Shown in pieces: positions 56,019-64,000 of a stretch of 64,000 nucleotides of DNA. Under the pieces are notes generated by a model. The model was not told where the DNA came from, searched no databases, and saw only the letters and a program-made list of their open reading frames with translations. The position numbers were made by a program, and so were the translations under genes. Source of the stretch: Actinopolymorpha pittospori. Lineage in GTDB: Bacteria; Actinomycetota; Actinomycetes; Propionibacteriales; Actinopolymorphaceae. The DNA is taken from positions 1,798,001 through 1,862,000 of the forward strand of contig NZ_JADBEM010000001.1 of the NCBI RefSeq assembly GCF_014873875.1. Direction: 5' to 3'. The number at the start of each line of letters is the position of its first letter. The first letter of the stretch is position 1.

Positions 56019-57092
56019 TCATCGGTGGGCGGGCGGCAGTGTCATGGGCAGGTCGAACGCCGGAAACAGAGCGAGGTCGTGGAAGGAGATGAGCTCGGTG
56101 ATGAGACCGTCCTCGATCCGGAGTACGCCGACCGCGAAGGCGCGGAAATCTCGCTCACCCGGAAGTCGTACGTAGAGTCCCAACGCCGGCTGCTGGTTGG
56201 CTCCGGTCGGCACCGTCCTGAACTCCCCCGAGTAGTGCGGAGAGTCGGGGTTCCAGCTCACCCTCAGCGTCGCGAGGACGGCATCGCGGCCCCGGAACCA
56301 CATCGGCCATGGCGGCATCATGGCCCGGACGTCCTCGGCCAGTAGCTCGGCGAGGGCGGTGAGGTCGGCGTGCTCGACCGCCTCCATGTAGCGCCGCAGG
56401 ACCGCACGTTCCTGCTCCGACGGTTGGGCGGCCGGTGCCCACTCCAGACGCCGCTCGGGCAGATGCTCACGAAGGGTCGCCCGAGCCCGCTGCAAGGCGC
56501 TGTTGACGGACGCCACACTGCCCTCGAGTTGCTCGGCGGTCTCCTTCGCCGACCAGCCGAGGACGTCGCGCAGGATCAGCACCGCCCGCTGCCGGGGCGG
56601 CAGATGCTGGATCGCGGCCAGGAACGCGAGCTCGATCGTCTCCCGGTCCACGGCCACGGAGTCTGGTTCGTCCTCGCTCGGCGCGACCGGCTCCCAGCGC
56701 GGATCCGGCTCGGTCAGCCGGTCCGGAAAAGGCTGCAGCCACGCGATGTCGGCCGTCGGCGGCAGCGGGGCGTGCGGATCCGACGGTCCTTCGACATGGT
56801 GCGGGAGGACACGGCGGGACCGCCCGTCGAGGGCGTCCAGGCAGGCATTCGTCGCGATCCGGTACAGCCAGGCACGGAACGTCGACCGGCCCTCGAAGCG
56901 AGCGAGGTTGCGCCAGGCACGCAGGAACGTCTCCTGCACCAGGTCCTCCGACTCCTCGAAGGAGCCGAGCATCCGGTAGCAGTGCACCCGCAGCTCACGC
57001 CGGTGCCGCTCCACCAGCGTCTCGAACGCCGCCTCGTCGCCCGACCGCGCGGCGGCGACGGTCGTCTCCTCGACACCTGTGCCTGTGCTCAC
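56019..57092 (-). CDS. ECF sigma factor with C-terminal SnoaL-like domain (SigG type)
   Basis: 357 residues from GTG 57092, preceded by GGAGG at 7 bases. Region 2: FETLVERHRRELRVHCYRMLGSFEESEDLVQETFLRAWRNL; region 4: LPPRQRAVLILRDVLGWSAKETAEQLEGSVASVNSALQRARATL. The last ~130 residues (YMEAVEHADLTALAELLAEDVRAMMPPWP...) form a SnoaL/NTF2-like domain, as in mycobacterial SigG/SigJ-type factors, where the domain replaces a separate anti-sigma factor. No anti-sigma gene is adjacent. A RibD-like gene follows. Confidence 0.9.
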   Translation of the reverse strand: MSTGTGVEETTVAAARSGDEAAFETLVERHRRELRVHCYRMLGSFEESEDLVQETFLRAWRNLARFEGRSTFRAWLYRIATNACLDALDGRSRRVLPHHVEGPSDPHAPLPPTADIAWLQPFPDRLTEPDPRWEPVAPSEDEPDSVAVDRETIELAFLAAIQHLPPRQRAVLILRDVLGWSAKETAEQLEGSVASVNSALQRARATLREHLPERRLEWAPAAQPSEQERAVLRRYMEAVEHADLTALAELLAEDVRAMMPPWPMWFRGRDAVLATLRVSWNPDSPHYSGEFRTVPTGANQQPALGLYVRLPGERDFRAFAVGVLRIEDGLITELISFHDLALFPAFDLPMTLPPAHR

Positions 57093-57246
57093 CAACGGTC
57101 CTCCGTCCGCGGTCCCGACCAGAAGCTTCGTGGACGGCACACGCTACGGCAGACCGACGACAGATCTAAGTCACCCGCCCGGTGGAGACGGAGGAGTCGC
57201 GCGTCGTCCCCGCCGACGCAAGGACACCTTGCCAGGTGGCGACCGG

Positions 57247-57771
57247 TCAGGACGCGCGCTGATGCGGCCCGTCGTAGAGGATCCGCTGGAACAGGTGGTT
57301 GTCCCGCCACTCACCGTTGATGTGCAGGTAGCGCGGGGCCGTTCCGATCTGCTCGAACCCGCACTTGTGCAGAACCCGTTGCGACACGACGTTGTCCACC
57401 AGCGTGCTCGCTCCGACCCGGTGCAGGCCGAGGTCGTCACGGGCCGCCCGGCAGGACTCCTCCGCGAGCCGGGTGGCCAGCCCGCGGCCGGTGTAGGCGG
57501 CGTCCACCCAGTACCCCAGGTCCACGCTGGACAGCGCTCCGCGTACGAGGTTGGAAAGCGTTGCCTCGCCGACGATGAGGTCCCCGTCGACCAGGTGCCA
57601 GCGGTGGACGTCGGGGTTGGCCAGCCGCTCGGCCTGTGCCTCGGGGGTGAAGAAGCTGGCCGGACGGTCGGGATCCCAGCGCCGCATGTGGTCCCGGTTG
57701 CGGATGAGGGCCGCGGTGACGGCTTCCGCATGGTCCGGCGTCGCCGGCTTGAGGGCGATGGAGTCGAGCAT
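57247..57771 (-). CDS. RimJ/RimL-type GNAT acetyltransferase
   Basis: 174 residues. Seen: LRPATPDHAEAV-like N-terminus (ALKPATPDHAEAV), VDLGYWVDAAYTGRGLATRLAEESCRAA (acetyl-CoA loop, R/Q-x-x-G-x-G/A near 113-120), HRVGASTLVDNVVSQRVLHKCGFEQIG and YLHINGEWRDNHLFQRIL. It acetylates protein N-termini or small molecules. ATG 57771 with TACCGT -10 element 6 bases upstream and no ribosome binding site. Confidence 0.88.
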   Translation of the reverse strand: MLDSIALKPATPDHAEAVTAALIRNRDHMRRWDPDRPASFFTPEAQAERLANPDVHRWHLVDGDLIVGEATLSNLVRGALSSVDLGYWVDAAYTGRGLATRLAEESCRAARDDLGLHRVGASTLVDNVVSQRVLHKCGFEQIGTAPRYLHINGEWRDNHLFQRILYDGPHQRAS

Positions 57772-57783
57772 CCGGCTACGGTA
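57772..57783 (-). promoter_or_regulatory. Leaderless promoter -10 element of the RimJ-like gene
   Basis: On the minus strand TACCGT (57783-57778), 6 bases, then ATG at 57771. Confidence 0.6.
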
Positions 57784-57852
57784 GCGAGGGCCCTCCCGGA
57801 CGGGGCCAGCCAGTCCCGGACCGCCGGTGGACCAGTGGCGGATTAGTGGCGA

Positions 57853-58773
57853 TCAGTCGGTCCCGGACCGTTGCCCGCCGGTACGAGCGTGATCTGCGAG
57901 GACCTCCCGGATGACGTGGCGCGCGTTCGCGGCCATCACGGGATTGGTGTGCTGGTAGTAGGGCAGTTGGATGAGGGCGATGGCCAGGGCTCGACCACGT
58001 CCCCGCGCCCAGGCCGCGTCATCGGCTGCCAGGGCCTCGCGGAAGTCGTCCCGGACACTGGCCGGAAGGACACTCCACGCGACGATCAGGTCACAGGCGG
58101 GATCGCCGACGCCGGTGGTGGCGAAGTCGATCACGGCGCTGAGTCGCCCGCGGTCGACGAGCAGGTTTCCGGGTAGCAGGTCGGCGTGCACCCAGACGGG
58201 CGGACCGGACCAGTCGGGCACCCGCAGGGCCTCGTCCCACGCTGCGGTCGCCGCGTCGGTGTCGATCATGCCGTGCAGGTCCTTGATCGCCGAACGCGCC
58301 GGCGCGTCCATGGCGGACAGCGGTCCGCCACGATAGGCGGGCGGACCGTCTGGCAGGTCCACCGCACGGAAAGCCGCGACGAACCCCGCGAGGTCGGCGG
58401 CGAGTGACCGCGGATCCTCCAGCGAGTCCTCGAGCGGGTTCTCCCCCTCGAGCCAGCGGTAGACCGACCAGGGCCAGGGGTAGTCCGGGCCAGGCGTCCC
58501 TTGGCCAAGCAGTGTCGGGATCGGGACCGGCAGCAGTGGGGCGAGTCGCGGCAACCAGACGTGGTCCTTCGCCACGTCCTCGATGCCCCACTCGACGCGT
58601 GGGAGTCGCACCGCCAGGTCGTCGCCCAGGCGAAAGAGCGCGTTGACGGTTCCGGACGAGGCGAACGGACGGATCGGCAGGTCCGCCCAGTGCGGAAACT
58701 GGTCGGTGAGCAGTCCACGTACGAGGTCGACATCGAGGTCGATCTCGTCGGCGTGCATCTTGCCTGCGCTCAT
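57853..58773 (-). CDS. Aminoglycoside phosphotransferase (APH) family kinase
   Basis: 306 residues from ATG 58773, which has GGAAAGG upstream; a longer frame from 58899 lacks support. Kinase-like fold: NALFRLGDDLAVRLPRVEWG in the N-lobe; catalytic loop VWVHADLLPGNLLVDRGRL (HxDxxxxN) and VIDFATTGVGDPACDL with the metal-binding Asp. The family phosphorylates aminoglycosides, macrolides or metabolites; a resistance role cannot be assumed from sequence. Surrounded by unrelated accessory genes. Confidence 0.87.
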   Translation of the reverse strand: MSAGKMHADEIDLDVDLVRGLLTDQFPHWADLPIRPFASSGTVNALFRLGDDLAVRLPRVEWGIEDVAKDHVWLPRLAPLLPVPIPTLLGQGTPGPDYPWPWSVYRWLEGENPLEDSLEDPRSLAADLAGFVAAFRAVDLPDGPPAYRGGPLSAMDAPARSAIKDLHGMIDTDAATAAWDEALRVPDWSGPPVWVHADLLPGNLLVDRGRLSAVIDFATTGVGDPACDLIVAWSVLPASVRDDFREALAADDAAWARGRGRALAIALIQLPYYQHTNPVMAANARHVIREVLADHARTGGQRSGTD

Positions 58774-58895
58774 GAGCACCTTTCCGGCTGGAACCGAACC
58801 ACCGCGCGACCTCGACGGCCCGCCGCGGGAAGGACTGGCCGGTGACTCGCCGAGATGCCGGCCGACGGTATCCGAACGGTTCGGGACCCGGTGTG

Positions 58896-59030
58896 TCAAC
58901 TCGTTCCCGAAGGGCTACGGCGCCTCCGAACCCGCTCAGCCTGGGTCTGGGTGCCCCCGGCGCTGGACGGAAGTCGCACCGTGAACGTCGAGCCCTGCCC
59001 GGGGACACTCGTGGCGGCGACCTCGTCACG
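58896..59030 (-). pseudogene. Sensor histidine kinase C-terminal remnant
   Basis: On the minus strand about 45 residues read DEVAATSVPGQGSTFTVRLP then a basic tail and stop at 58896. G(Q/E)GSTFTVRLP is the end of HATPase domains of two-component histidine kinases. The rest of the kinase is missing; beyond 59030 the DNA switches to an ABC permease gene on the opposite strand. Confidence 0.65.
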
Positions 59031-60091
59031 GGGATACCGGCATCGAGTCAGGCCGCGCTGCTCGACCAACTGACCGCGCTCGGCACCAACATCCTGCGTG
59101 TCGACCCACTCCCACAGCAGGGTCAGCCCGCCCAACTGCCCACCAACGCACGCGCCCTGGTGGAACGCATCGGCCCGGTCACCGACTCCGCGGTCGTCGC
59201 CAACACGCACACGAACGTACGCCGTAACGACCTTCTCGACCCGCTCGACGGCGGCGGACTCACGGTGCTCGCCGCCAGCCCCAACCTGCTCGACGTGCTC
59301 AACGCACACGTGCGATCCGGAACCTTCCTCACCTCGGCAGGCAGGAAGTTCCCGACGGTCGTCCTCGGGTACGTCGCCGCGAGCAGGCTCGGCATCGACC
59401 GGATCCGACCAGGCCAGGAACCTCCCCAGGTCGTGATCGGCCATACCTGGTTCACCGTCGTCGGGGTGCTCGGTCCCATGCCACTCGCCGAGGACATCGA
59501 ACGTTCGGTGATCGTCGGATGGGAGGCCGCCGAATCGACACTCGCGTTCGACGGGCACCCGACGGTCGTCTACGTCAAGTCGCGCGAGGACGCGATCGAG
59601 TCGGTGCGCACCGTCCTGCCACCCACCCTGTATCCACGAGTCCCGGGCCTCCTGCAGGTCAGCCAGCCCTCACAGGCCCTCGCCGCCAAACGGGCGACAC
59701 AGAGCAACTTCTCCGGCCTGTTCCTCGGCCTCGCCGGAGTCGCGCTCCTCGTCGGAGGGGTCGGAATCGCCAACACCATGGTCATCTCCGTACTCGAACG
59801 GCGGGGTGAGATCGCCCTCCCCGCGCGCTCGGCGCCACCCGAGGGCAGATACGTGCGCAGTTCCTCACCGAGGCGGTCGCTCTCTCCACGCTCGGGGGCC
59901 TCGGCGGGATCGTGGTCGGCGTCCCCGTCGTCCTCGGCTATGCGACCTTGCAGGGCTGGCCTCCCGTGGTCCCGGTGTCGGCGATGGCGCTCGGGATCGT
60001 CGGCGCGGTCGTGGTCGGGATGCTCGCCGGGCTGCACCCCTCCATCCGCGCCTCCCGCCTGACGCCGACCGAAGCGCTCGCGTCGACCTGA
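59031..60091 (+). pseudogene. MacB/FtsX-type ABC transporter permease, truncated and frameshifted
   Basis: The sequence starts abruptly within the periplasmic domain (ASSQAALLDQLTALGTNILRVDP) without the first membrane helix. The FtsX region follows (FLGLAGVALLVGGVGIANTMVISVLERRGEI). A one-base deletion near 59820 moves the rest (ALGATRGQIRAQFLTEAVAL...EALAST, stop 60091) to another frame. Two lesions make it non-functional. Such permeases export or signal antibiotics/lipoproteins and are often near a two-component system, consistent with the kinase remnant at the left border. Confidence 0.8.
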
Positions 60092-60124
60092 TGACGTCGC
60101 GTTCCTGACACTGAAAGGACCCAC

Positions 60125-60778
60125 ATGAAAGCAAGCGTGAAGGCGCTCGTCGTCGCGTTCCTCGTCGGTCTCGCACTGGTGGCGGGGGGATGCGCCAACT
60201 CCGGGAAGGCCGACGACCCGCCCGGGACGACGAACGGCGCGGCTGGAAGCGATGCGGACGGAGGCGCTGCGGGATCAGATGGCGCGGGATCGGGGGACGT
60301 CGCCACGCTCCAGGACCCGTCGACGTCCAGGGCCACGCCGACGCAGGCGCCTCCCGAAGACTCCGGGCGTCCCCGCCGACGCCTCGACATGAGCCCGTCG
60401 GACATCAAGTTCCTCTACGCGCCGTACAACAAGTGCATGGCCAAGCACGGGGTCACGGGCCTCGACGACGCCACGGGGGGCCAGGTGATCCCGGGCGTCG
60501 CGATCCCCGAGGATGCCCTCGAAGCCTGCATCTCGCTGCAGCCGCTGCCGGCGTGGGAACAGGATCGCAACAACCCGCAGGCGATGGACTTCGCCCAGAA
60601 GATCCTCGAGTGTCTGAAGGGGAAGGGCGTCAAATACGTCGAGCTCTACAACGGTCCCGCCTCCGAGGCCGTCGGACCGGTCTTCGGCGGACCACAACAC
60701 GACGAACAGTCGAACGTCCTCGGGCAGAAGTACCTACCGGTGTGCACGCAGGAGGTCTACGCCGCCCAGCACAAGTAG
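60125..60778 (+). CDS. Putative lipoprotein
   Basis: 217 residues. Signal peptide II: VVAFLVGLALVAGGC, lipobox VAGGC with Cys near 23; a Gly/Asp/Ser/Pro-rich linker; then a globular domain with four Cys (YNKCMAKHG, EACISL, ILECLKGKG, PVCTQEVY) likely in two disulfides. ATG 60125 behind AAAGGA. It lies 33 bases after the broken permease and probably belonged to its operon; lipoproteins of this kind often accompany MacB-like systems. It still looks intact. Confidence 0.75.
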   Translation: MKASVKALVVAFLVGLALVAGGCANSGKADDPPGTTNGAAGSDADGGAAGSDGAGSGDVATLQDPSTSRATPTQAPPEDSGRPRRRLDMSPSDIKFLYAPYNKCMAKHGVTGLDDATGGQVIPGVAIPEDALEACISLQPLPAWEQDRNNPQAMDFAQKILECLKGKGVKYVELYNGPASEAVGPVFGGPQHDEQSNVLGQKYLPVCTQEVYAAQHK

Positions 60779-60802
60779 GGCATCCGCGGCGGGTCCGGTA
60801 CG

Positions 60803-60859
60803 CGCCTTGGGCGAGGTCGCTCGGAGGTGGCCTGATCGCACCGATACTCGCCCAAGGCG
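60803..60859. terminator. 13-bp perfect inverted repeat downstream of the lipoprotein gene
   Basis: CGCCTTGGGCGAG (60803-60815) and CTCGCCCAAGGCG (60847-60859) enclose a 31-base loop, 25 bases after the stop codon. It may act as a terminator or as an operator for the HAD gene 73 bases downstream. Confidence 0.55.
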
Positions 60860-60931
60860 GCGTCGCTTCTGGGAACACACCGGTCGGAGCTGGGAGGGTG
60901 GGACCCACGCGTCGAAAGGAAGTGGGTCCGC

Positions 60932-61639
60932 ATGACTCCCGTGCCGAGCGAGAGCCTGGAAAGCGTCCTCGATCGGACCTGGCCGGTGTTGATGGACTTC
61001 GACGGACCCGTCTGCCCGATCTTCTCCGGAGGTCGCAACGCCGTCGTGGCCGAACGGATGCGGGAGACGCTCCGTTCCGCCGGCGTCGAGGTTCCCGACG
61101 ACGTGGCGGCCACCTCCGACCCGATCGACGTACTCCGGTTCACCGCAGGGCTCCGGCGCGGCGAACTCACCCACCATGTCGAGGACACGTTCGTCGCGGG
61201 AGAGACCGGGGCGGCGCGGGAGGGTACGCCAACCCCGGGCGCCCACGACGCGATCAGGGCCTGCGACCAGGCCGGCCGACCGGTCGTGGTCGTCAGCAAC
61301 AACTCCGTCCAGGCCATCCGTACCTACCTCGAGCTCCATCACCTCAACGACCTCATCCACGCCGTCATCGGACGGGTTCCGGCCCGGCCGGACCTGCTGA
61401 AGCCACACCCGGAGCCGGTACGCAGGGCCCTGCGCGTCCTCGGCGACGGCCGGCAGTCTCCGGTCCTCGTCGGCGACTCCACCACCGACATGGAGGTCGC
61501 CCAGGTGGCGGGGCTGGCGAGCATCGGATACGCCAAGGCACCCGAGCGGGTTCCCGGGCTCGTCCGGGCGGGCGCTGACGCGGTGACCGAGGACATGGCG
61601 GAGATCGCCAGGGTCGTACGCGCCGGTCGCTCCGCCTGA
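60932..61639 (+). CDS. HAD superfamily hydrolase (phosphatase-like)
   Basis: 235 residues. All four HAD motifs are seen: LMDFDGPVC (catalytic Asp pair), VVVSNNS (motif II), LLKPHPEPV (motif III Lys) and VLVGDSTTDMEVAQ (motif IV). An alpha-helical cap lies between motifs I and II. It resembles phosphoglycolate phosphatase-like enzymes; the substrate is unknown. ATG 60932 with AAAGGAAG upstream. Confidence 0.9.
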   Translation: MTPVPSESLESVLDRTWPVLMDFDGPVCPIFSGGRNAVVAERMRETLRSAGVEVPDDVAATSDPIDVLRFTAGLRRGELTHHVEDTFVAGETGAAREGTPTPGAHDAIRACDQAGRPVVVVSNNSVQAIRTYLELHHLNDLIHAVIGRVPARPDLLKPHPEPVRRALRVLGDGRQSPVLVGDSTTDMEVAQVAGLASIGYAKAPERVPGLVRAGADAVTEDMAEIARVVRAGRSA

Positions 61640-61689
61640 CGGCCCTCCCGCGGTTCGTCGACCACCGTCCGGGGCGTCGTTCGGGCATC

Positions 61690-61702
61690 TACCGTGGGTG
61701 GC
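61690..61702 (+). promoter_or_regulatory. Leaderless promoter -10 element
   Basis: TACCGT (61690-61695), 7 bases, then ATG at 61703; no ribosome binding site. Confidence 0.5.
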
Positions 61703-62272
61703 ATGGAAGAGGATGTGCTCGCCTGCCAGAAGGTTCTCCACGACGGTCTGCCGGAATCCGTACCCGCGGAGCTCGACGATCAGCACCCGTTCATCCCGCT
61801 GGGCGTCGACATCGACGGCGACGTGGCGGCGGTGGCGCTCGTCGTACGGTGGATGGAGGGACCGATGGCCGGTCGTCCGGGGATCCAGAAGTATGCGTTC
61901 CGGCGATGCGGCGGCGAATGGGTCTACCTCGGCGGCGGTGGCGGCAACGTGCACGACTACCCGCTGAGGAACCGACGCCCAGCCGGCGAGCAGCGCGGAG
62001 GCTACCTGCGCCCATGTTCCTTGGGACAATCACTCCGCGATCGCGACCGTATCCATCCACCGGAAGCCAGCTGGGTGTTCAGCGCCGAGCTCCAGGCCTC
62101 GATCGAGGTCGAGCGGGTGCAGATCGACCACCGCACGTTGCCGGTGCCGTTCCATGGTCACGTCCTCGTCGTCTGGTCCACGCCGAAGCCGCCGCCACTG
62201 ACAGCTCTTGCCGCCGACGGAACTCCCCTCGCCTCCGTCGATCTGACCGACCCGGCGTCGTCTGTGCGATAG
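61703..62272 (+). CDS. Hypothetical protein
   Basis: 189 residues, soluble. Regions such as VAAVALVVRWMEGPM, QKYAFRRCGGEWVYLGGGGG and VPFHGHVLVVWSTPKPPPLTALAADG look beta-rich and globular. No family recognised. ATG 61703 is preferred over a GTG three codons earlier because a TACCGT -10 element lies 7 bases upstream. It converges with the MFS gene. Confidence 0.65.
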   Translation: MEEDVLACQKVLHDGLPESVPAELDDQHPFIPLGVDIDGDVAAVALVVRWMEGPMAGRPGIQKYAFRRCGGEWVYLGGGGGNVHDYPLRNRRPAGEQRGGYLRPCSLGQSLRDRDRIHPPEASWVFSAELQASIEVERVQIDHRTLPVPFHGHVLVVWSTPKPPPLTALAADGTPLASVDLTDPASSVR

Positions 62273-62299
62273 CTCCGACTGCGGCCGTGAGCCCTTCAC

Positions 62300-63709
62300 C
62301 TACTGGGGATCGTGCTGCCGGCCGCGCGCGAGCGAGAGGAACGTGCCGACCACGCAGCACGCGAAGAGCACCAGACCGGCCACCTGGAACGACGAGGCAG
62401 ACACCCGGGCTGCGACCGAAGGACCCGCGACGACAGCGAGGACGAGTGCCGTTCCGGTGAGCCCGGCGACGTTCGCGATCGTCGAACGAACCGCCCCGGC
62501 GACGCCACGGCGGTCGGGTTCGACGCTGGCCATGATGGCGTGAGTGTTCGGGGTCGTGAAGAGACCGGTGCCCACACCGATGGCCGCCAGACAGACGCCC
62601 GTCACCCAGTACGGCGGATGCGCGGGAAACGCGAACACCAGTCCCAGCAGGGCGGCCGCGTGCAGCGCCACTCCCCAACTGCTGAGCACCCGGCTCTCGT
62701 ACCGCCTGGCCAACCGGCCGGCGAGGGGCGCCGCGACCAGCGCGCCGACCGTCGACGGAACCAGCCGCAGCCCGGCGTCCAGGGCGGTCAGCCCCATGAC
62801 GCGTTGGAAGTACAGCGACAGCAGGAGCGCGATGGAGAAGTCGGACACCGCGACGAGTCCGTGGCAGACGTAGGCAGCCGCCCGCGACCACACGGTGAAC
62901 AGACTCAGGTCGAGGAGCGGGTGTCGCCGGCCGCGTTCGAACAGTACGAACGCCACGAGCATGCCGGCCGAGAACGTCGCGACGCCAAGCCCTACGGGGT
63001 TTTCCCACCCCCAGGACTGTCCACCGGAGAGGAAGACCAGCAGTCCGGTCAGCGCGACCGCGGACAGGCCCGCGCCCGCGTAGTCGAACGACTGCCGGGT
63101 CGTGGGTAGGTGGGGGCGAAGGAGGAGCAGCGCACCCACCAGGCCGATGACACCGAAGGGAACGCTGAACCAGAACACCGCCTGGCCGCCGAACCTCGTC
63201 ACCAGCGCCCCACCCACGACGGGCCCGGCCAGCCCGAACGCGGAGAAGATCGACGCGCTGATTCCCATGCCGGTGCTCAACAGGTCGCGTGGGAATGCGT
63301 CGGTGAGCAGGGCCGAGGAGTTCACGATGATGGCCGCGGCGCCGACGGCCTGCAGGATTCTCATCAGGATGAGGACGTCGGCTGATGTCGCTGCCGCGCA
63401 GCCCGCACAGGCGAGTGTGAACGTGGCGATGCCCGCGATGTAGAGGCGGCGACGTCCGAGCATGTCCGCGAGTCGTCCGAAGCTGAGCAACAGAACGGTG
63501 CTCACCAACCAGTACGCCGAGACGACCAGCGTGATCTGCGTGTTGGTCGCGGACGTCTGCCGAGTGATGTCGGGCAGGGCGAGGTTGAGCATTCCGGCGT
63601 TCAACGCCGGTTGGGAGACGACCACGACGTTCAGTGCGAGGACCCGCCAGGCGTAGCGTCGTTGGGCGGGGTCTGATCGTTCCTGGTCGTCGGGCTCAGA
63701 AGATCCCAC
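62300..63709 (-). CDS. MFS transporter, DHA2-like (14 membrane segments)
   Basis: 469 residues with about 14 hydrophobic segments. Seen: FGRLADMLGRRRLYIAG (motif A, G-x-L-a-D-x-x-GRR) and GPVVGGALVTRFGGQAVFW (motif C, antiporter type). The family exports drugs or metabolites by proton antiport. GTG 63709 with a TATCCT -10 element 6 bases upstream and no ribosome binding site. Confidence 0.9.
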   Translation of the reverse strand: MGSSEPDDQERSDPAQRRYAWRVLALNVVVVSQPALNAGMLNLALPDITRQTSATNTQITLVVSAYWLVSTVLLLSFGRLADMLGRRRLYIAGIATFTLACAGCAAATSADVLILMRILQAVGAAAIIVNSSALLTDAFPRDLLSTGMGISASIFSAFGLAGPVVGGALVTRFGGQAVFWFSVPFGVIGLVGALLLLRPHLPTTRQSFDYAGAGLSAVALTGLLVFLSGGQSWGWENPVGLGVATFSAGMLVAFVLFERGRRHPLLDLSLFTVWSRAAAYVCHGLVAVSDFSIALLLSLYFQRVMGLTALDAGLRLVPSTVGALVAAPLAGRLARRYESRVLSSWGVALHAAALLGLVFAFPAHPPYWVTGVCLAAIGVGTGLFTTPNTHAIMASVEPDRRGVAGAVRSTIANVAGLTGTALVLAVVAGPSVAARVSASSFQVAGLVLFACCVVGTFLSLARGRQHDPQ

Positions 63710-63721
63710 GGGAGAAGGATA
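63710..63721 (-). promoter_or_regulatory. Leaderless promoter -10 element of the MFS gene
   Basis: On the minus strand TATCCT (63721-63716), 6 bases, then GTG at 63709. Confidence 0.6.
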
Positions 63722-63782
63722 TTGGAGAACCAGTGCCTTCGGGGTGAGAGAAAGGCTCGGTTGTCAGTCTGGCCGTTCCGGC

Positions 63783-64000
63783 TCACACGTCGGCGTGGTC
63801 GCCGTCAGACGCGGGCAGCGGCTCACCGAACCAACGCCATCTCGTCAACGGCTCGCGGCCTTCCAGCGGTCCGCGACCCGTGCACCACAACACCGTCTGC
63901 CACCTGGGGGTGTCGAGTGGGGCGTCGCGAAAGAGTCGCCGCAGAACGCGGTCGCACAGGTCCACGTCCGGAGCCCAGGGGAGGTCCAGAGCCCGCGTCA
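63783..64000 (-). CDS. C-terminal end of an unidentified protein (5' end outside window)
   Basis: The frame is open from the window edge to the stop at 63783, about 71 residues, with LCDRVLRRLFRDAPLDTPRWQ and LTRWRWFGEPLPASDGDHADV. Residue usage looks like real coding sequence, but the family is not recognisable from this piece. Confidence 0.5.
   Translation of the reverse strand, partial: TRALDLPWAPDVDLCDRVLRRLFRDAPLDTPRWQTVLWCTGRGPLEGREPLTRWRWFGEPLPASDGDHADV

Noticed and set aside
60190..61578. Plus-strand open frame of over 460 codons overlapping the lipoprotein and HAD genes
   Set aside because: Arg/Gly-rich shadow; the two real genes in other frames have a lipobox and HAD motifs.

Overview
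This 64 kb window is chromosomal DNA from a high-GC actinomycete and spans the replication origin. Left of the origin, gene order matches the mycobacterial origin region: CCA-adding enzyme, DUF6049 protein, murJ, sigM, anti-sigma factor, trxB, trxA, cwlM, then parB-parA-rsmG-jag-yidC-yidD-rnpA-rpmH on the minus strand. On the plus strand dnaA-dnaN-gnd-recF-dciA-gyrB-gyrA-DUF3566 follow. The inserted gnd, the split murJ/pseudokinase pair and the DLW-39 gene would suit a Propionibacteriales-type actinomycete (Kribbella/Actinopolymorpha/Nocardioides-like), but that placement is a weak inference.

Region by region. 1-8.3 kb: the 3' part of a tyrosyl-tRNA synthetase gene, two membrane glycosyltransferases, a class A penicillin-binding protein and a DUF5318 zinc-ribbon protein. 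8.3-11.8 kb: PadR regulator, inositol-3-phosphate synthase and an MFS transporter; these left-end genes resemble the mycobacterial ino1-ponA1 block. 11.9-24.2 kb: CCA-adding enzyme and a cell-envelope/redox cluster (DUF6049, MurJ, pseudokinase, SigM and its anti-sigma factor, thioredoxin system, CwlM). 24.5-27.9 kb: acetyltransferase, aminotransferase and a D-Ala-D-Ala-ligase-like enzyme. 27.9-29.8 kb: a 1.9 kb gene-free stretch holding a cluster of DnaA-box-like 9-mers and a parS-like site. 29.8-47.5 kb: the segregation, membrane-insertion and replication core. 47.6-48.1 kb: tRNA-Ile, a 46-residue DLW-39 protein and tRNA-Ala.

Right of tRNA-Ala the character changes to an accessory region of small unrelated genes (acetyltransferases, VOC proteins, MarR, an ECF sigma factor with its own C-terminal domain, a phosphotransferase, lipoproteins, HAD, MFS) mixed with relics: an integrase fragment beside the tRNA, a frameshifted ribbon-helix-helix gene, and a scar joining the tails of a histidine kinase gene and an ABC permease gene.

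Regulation is unusually readable. Several genes have a TANNNT -10 element 6-8 bases before an ATG/GTG and no ribosome binding site, as expected of leaderless transcripts. trxB has an exact SigR/SigH-type promoter (GGAAT-N18-GTT). The PadR, MarR and ribbon-helix-helix genes each have inverted repeats at their own start. No complete unknown defence or biosynthetic system was found; the most interesting unexplained signal is the second DnaA-box cluster upstream of parB.
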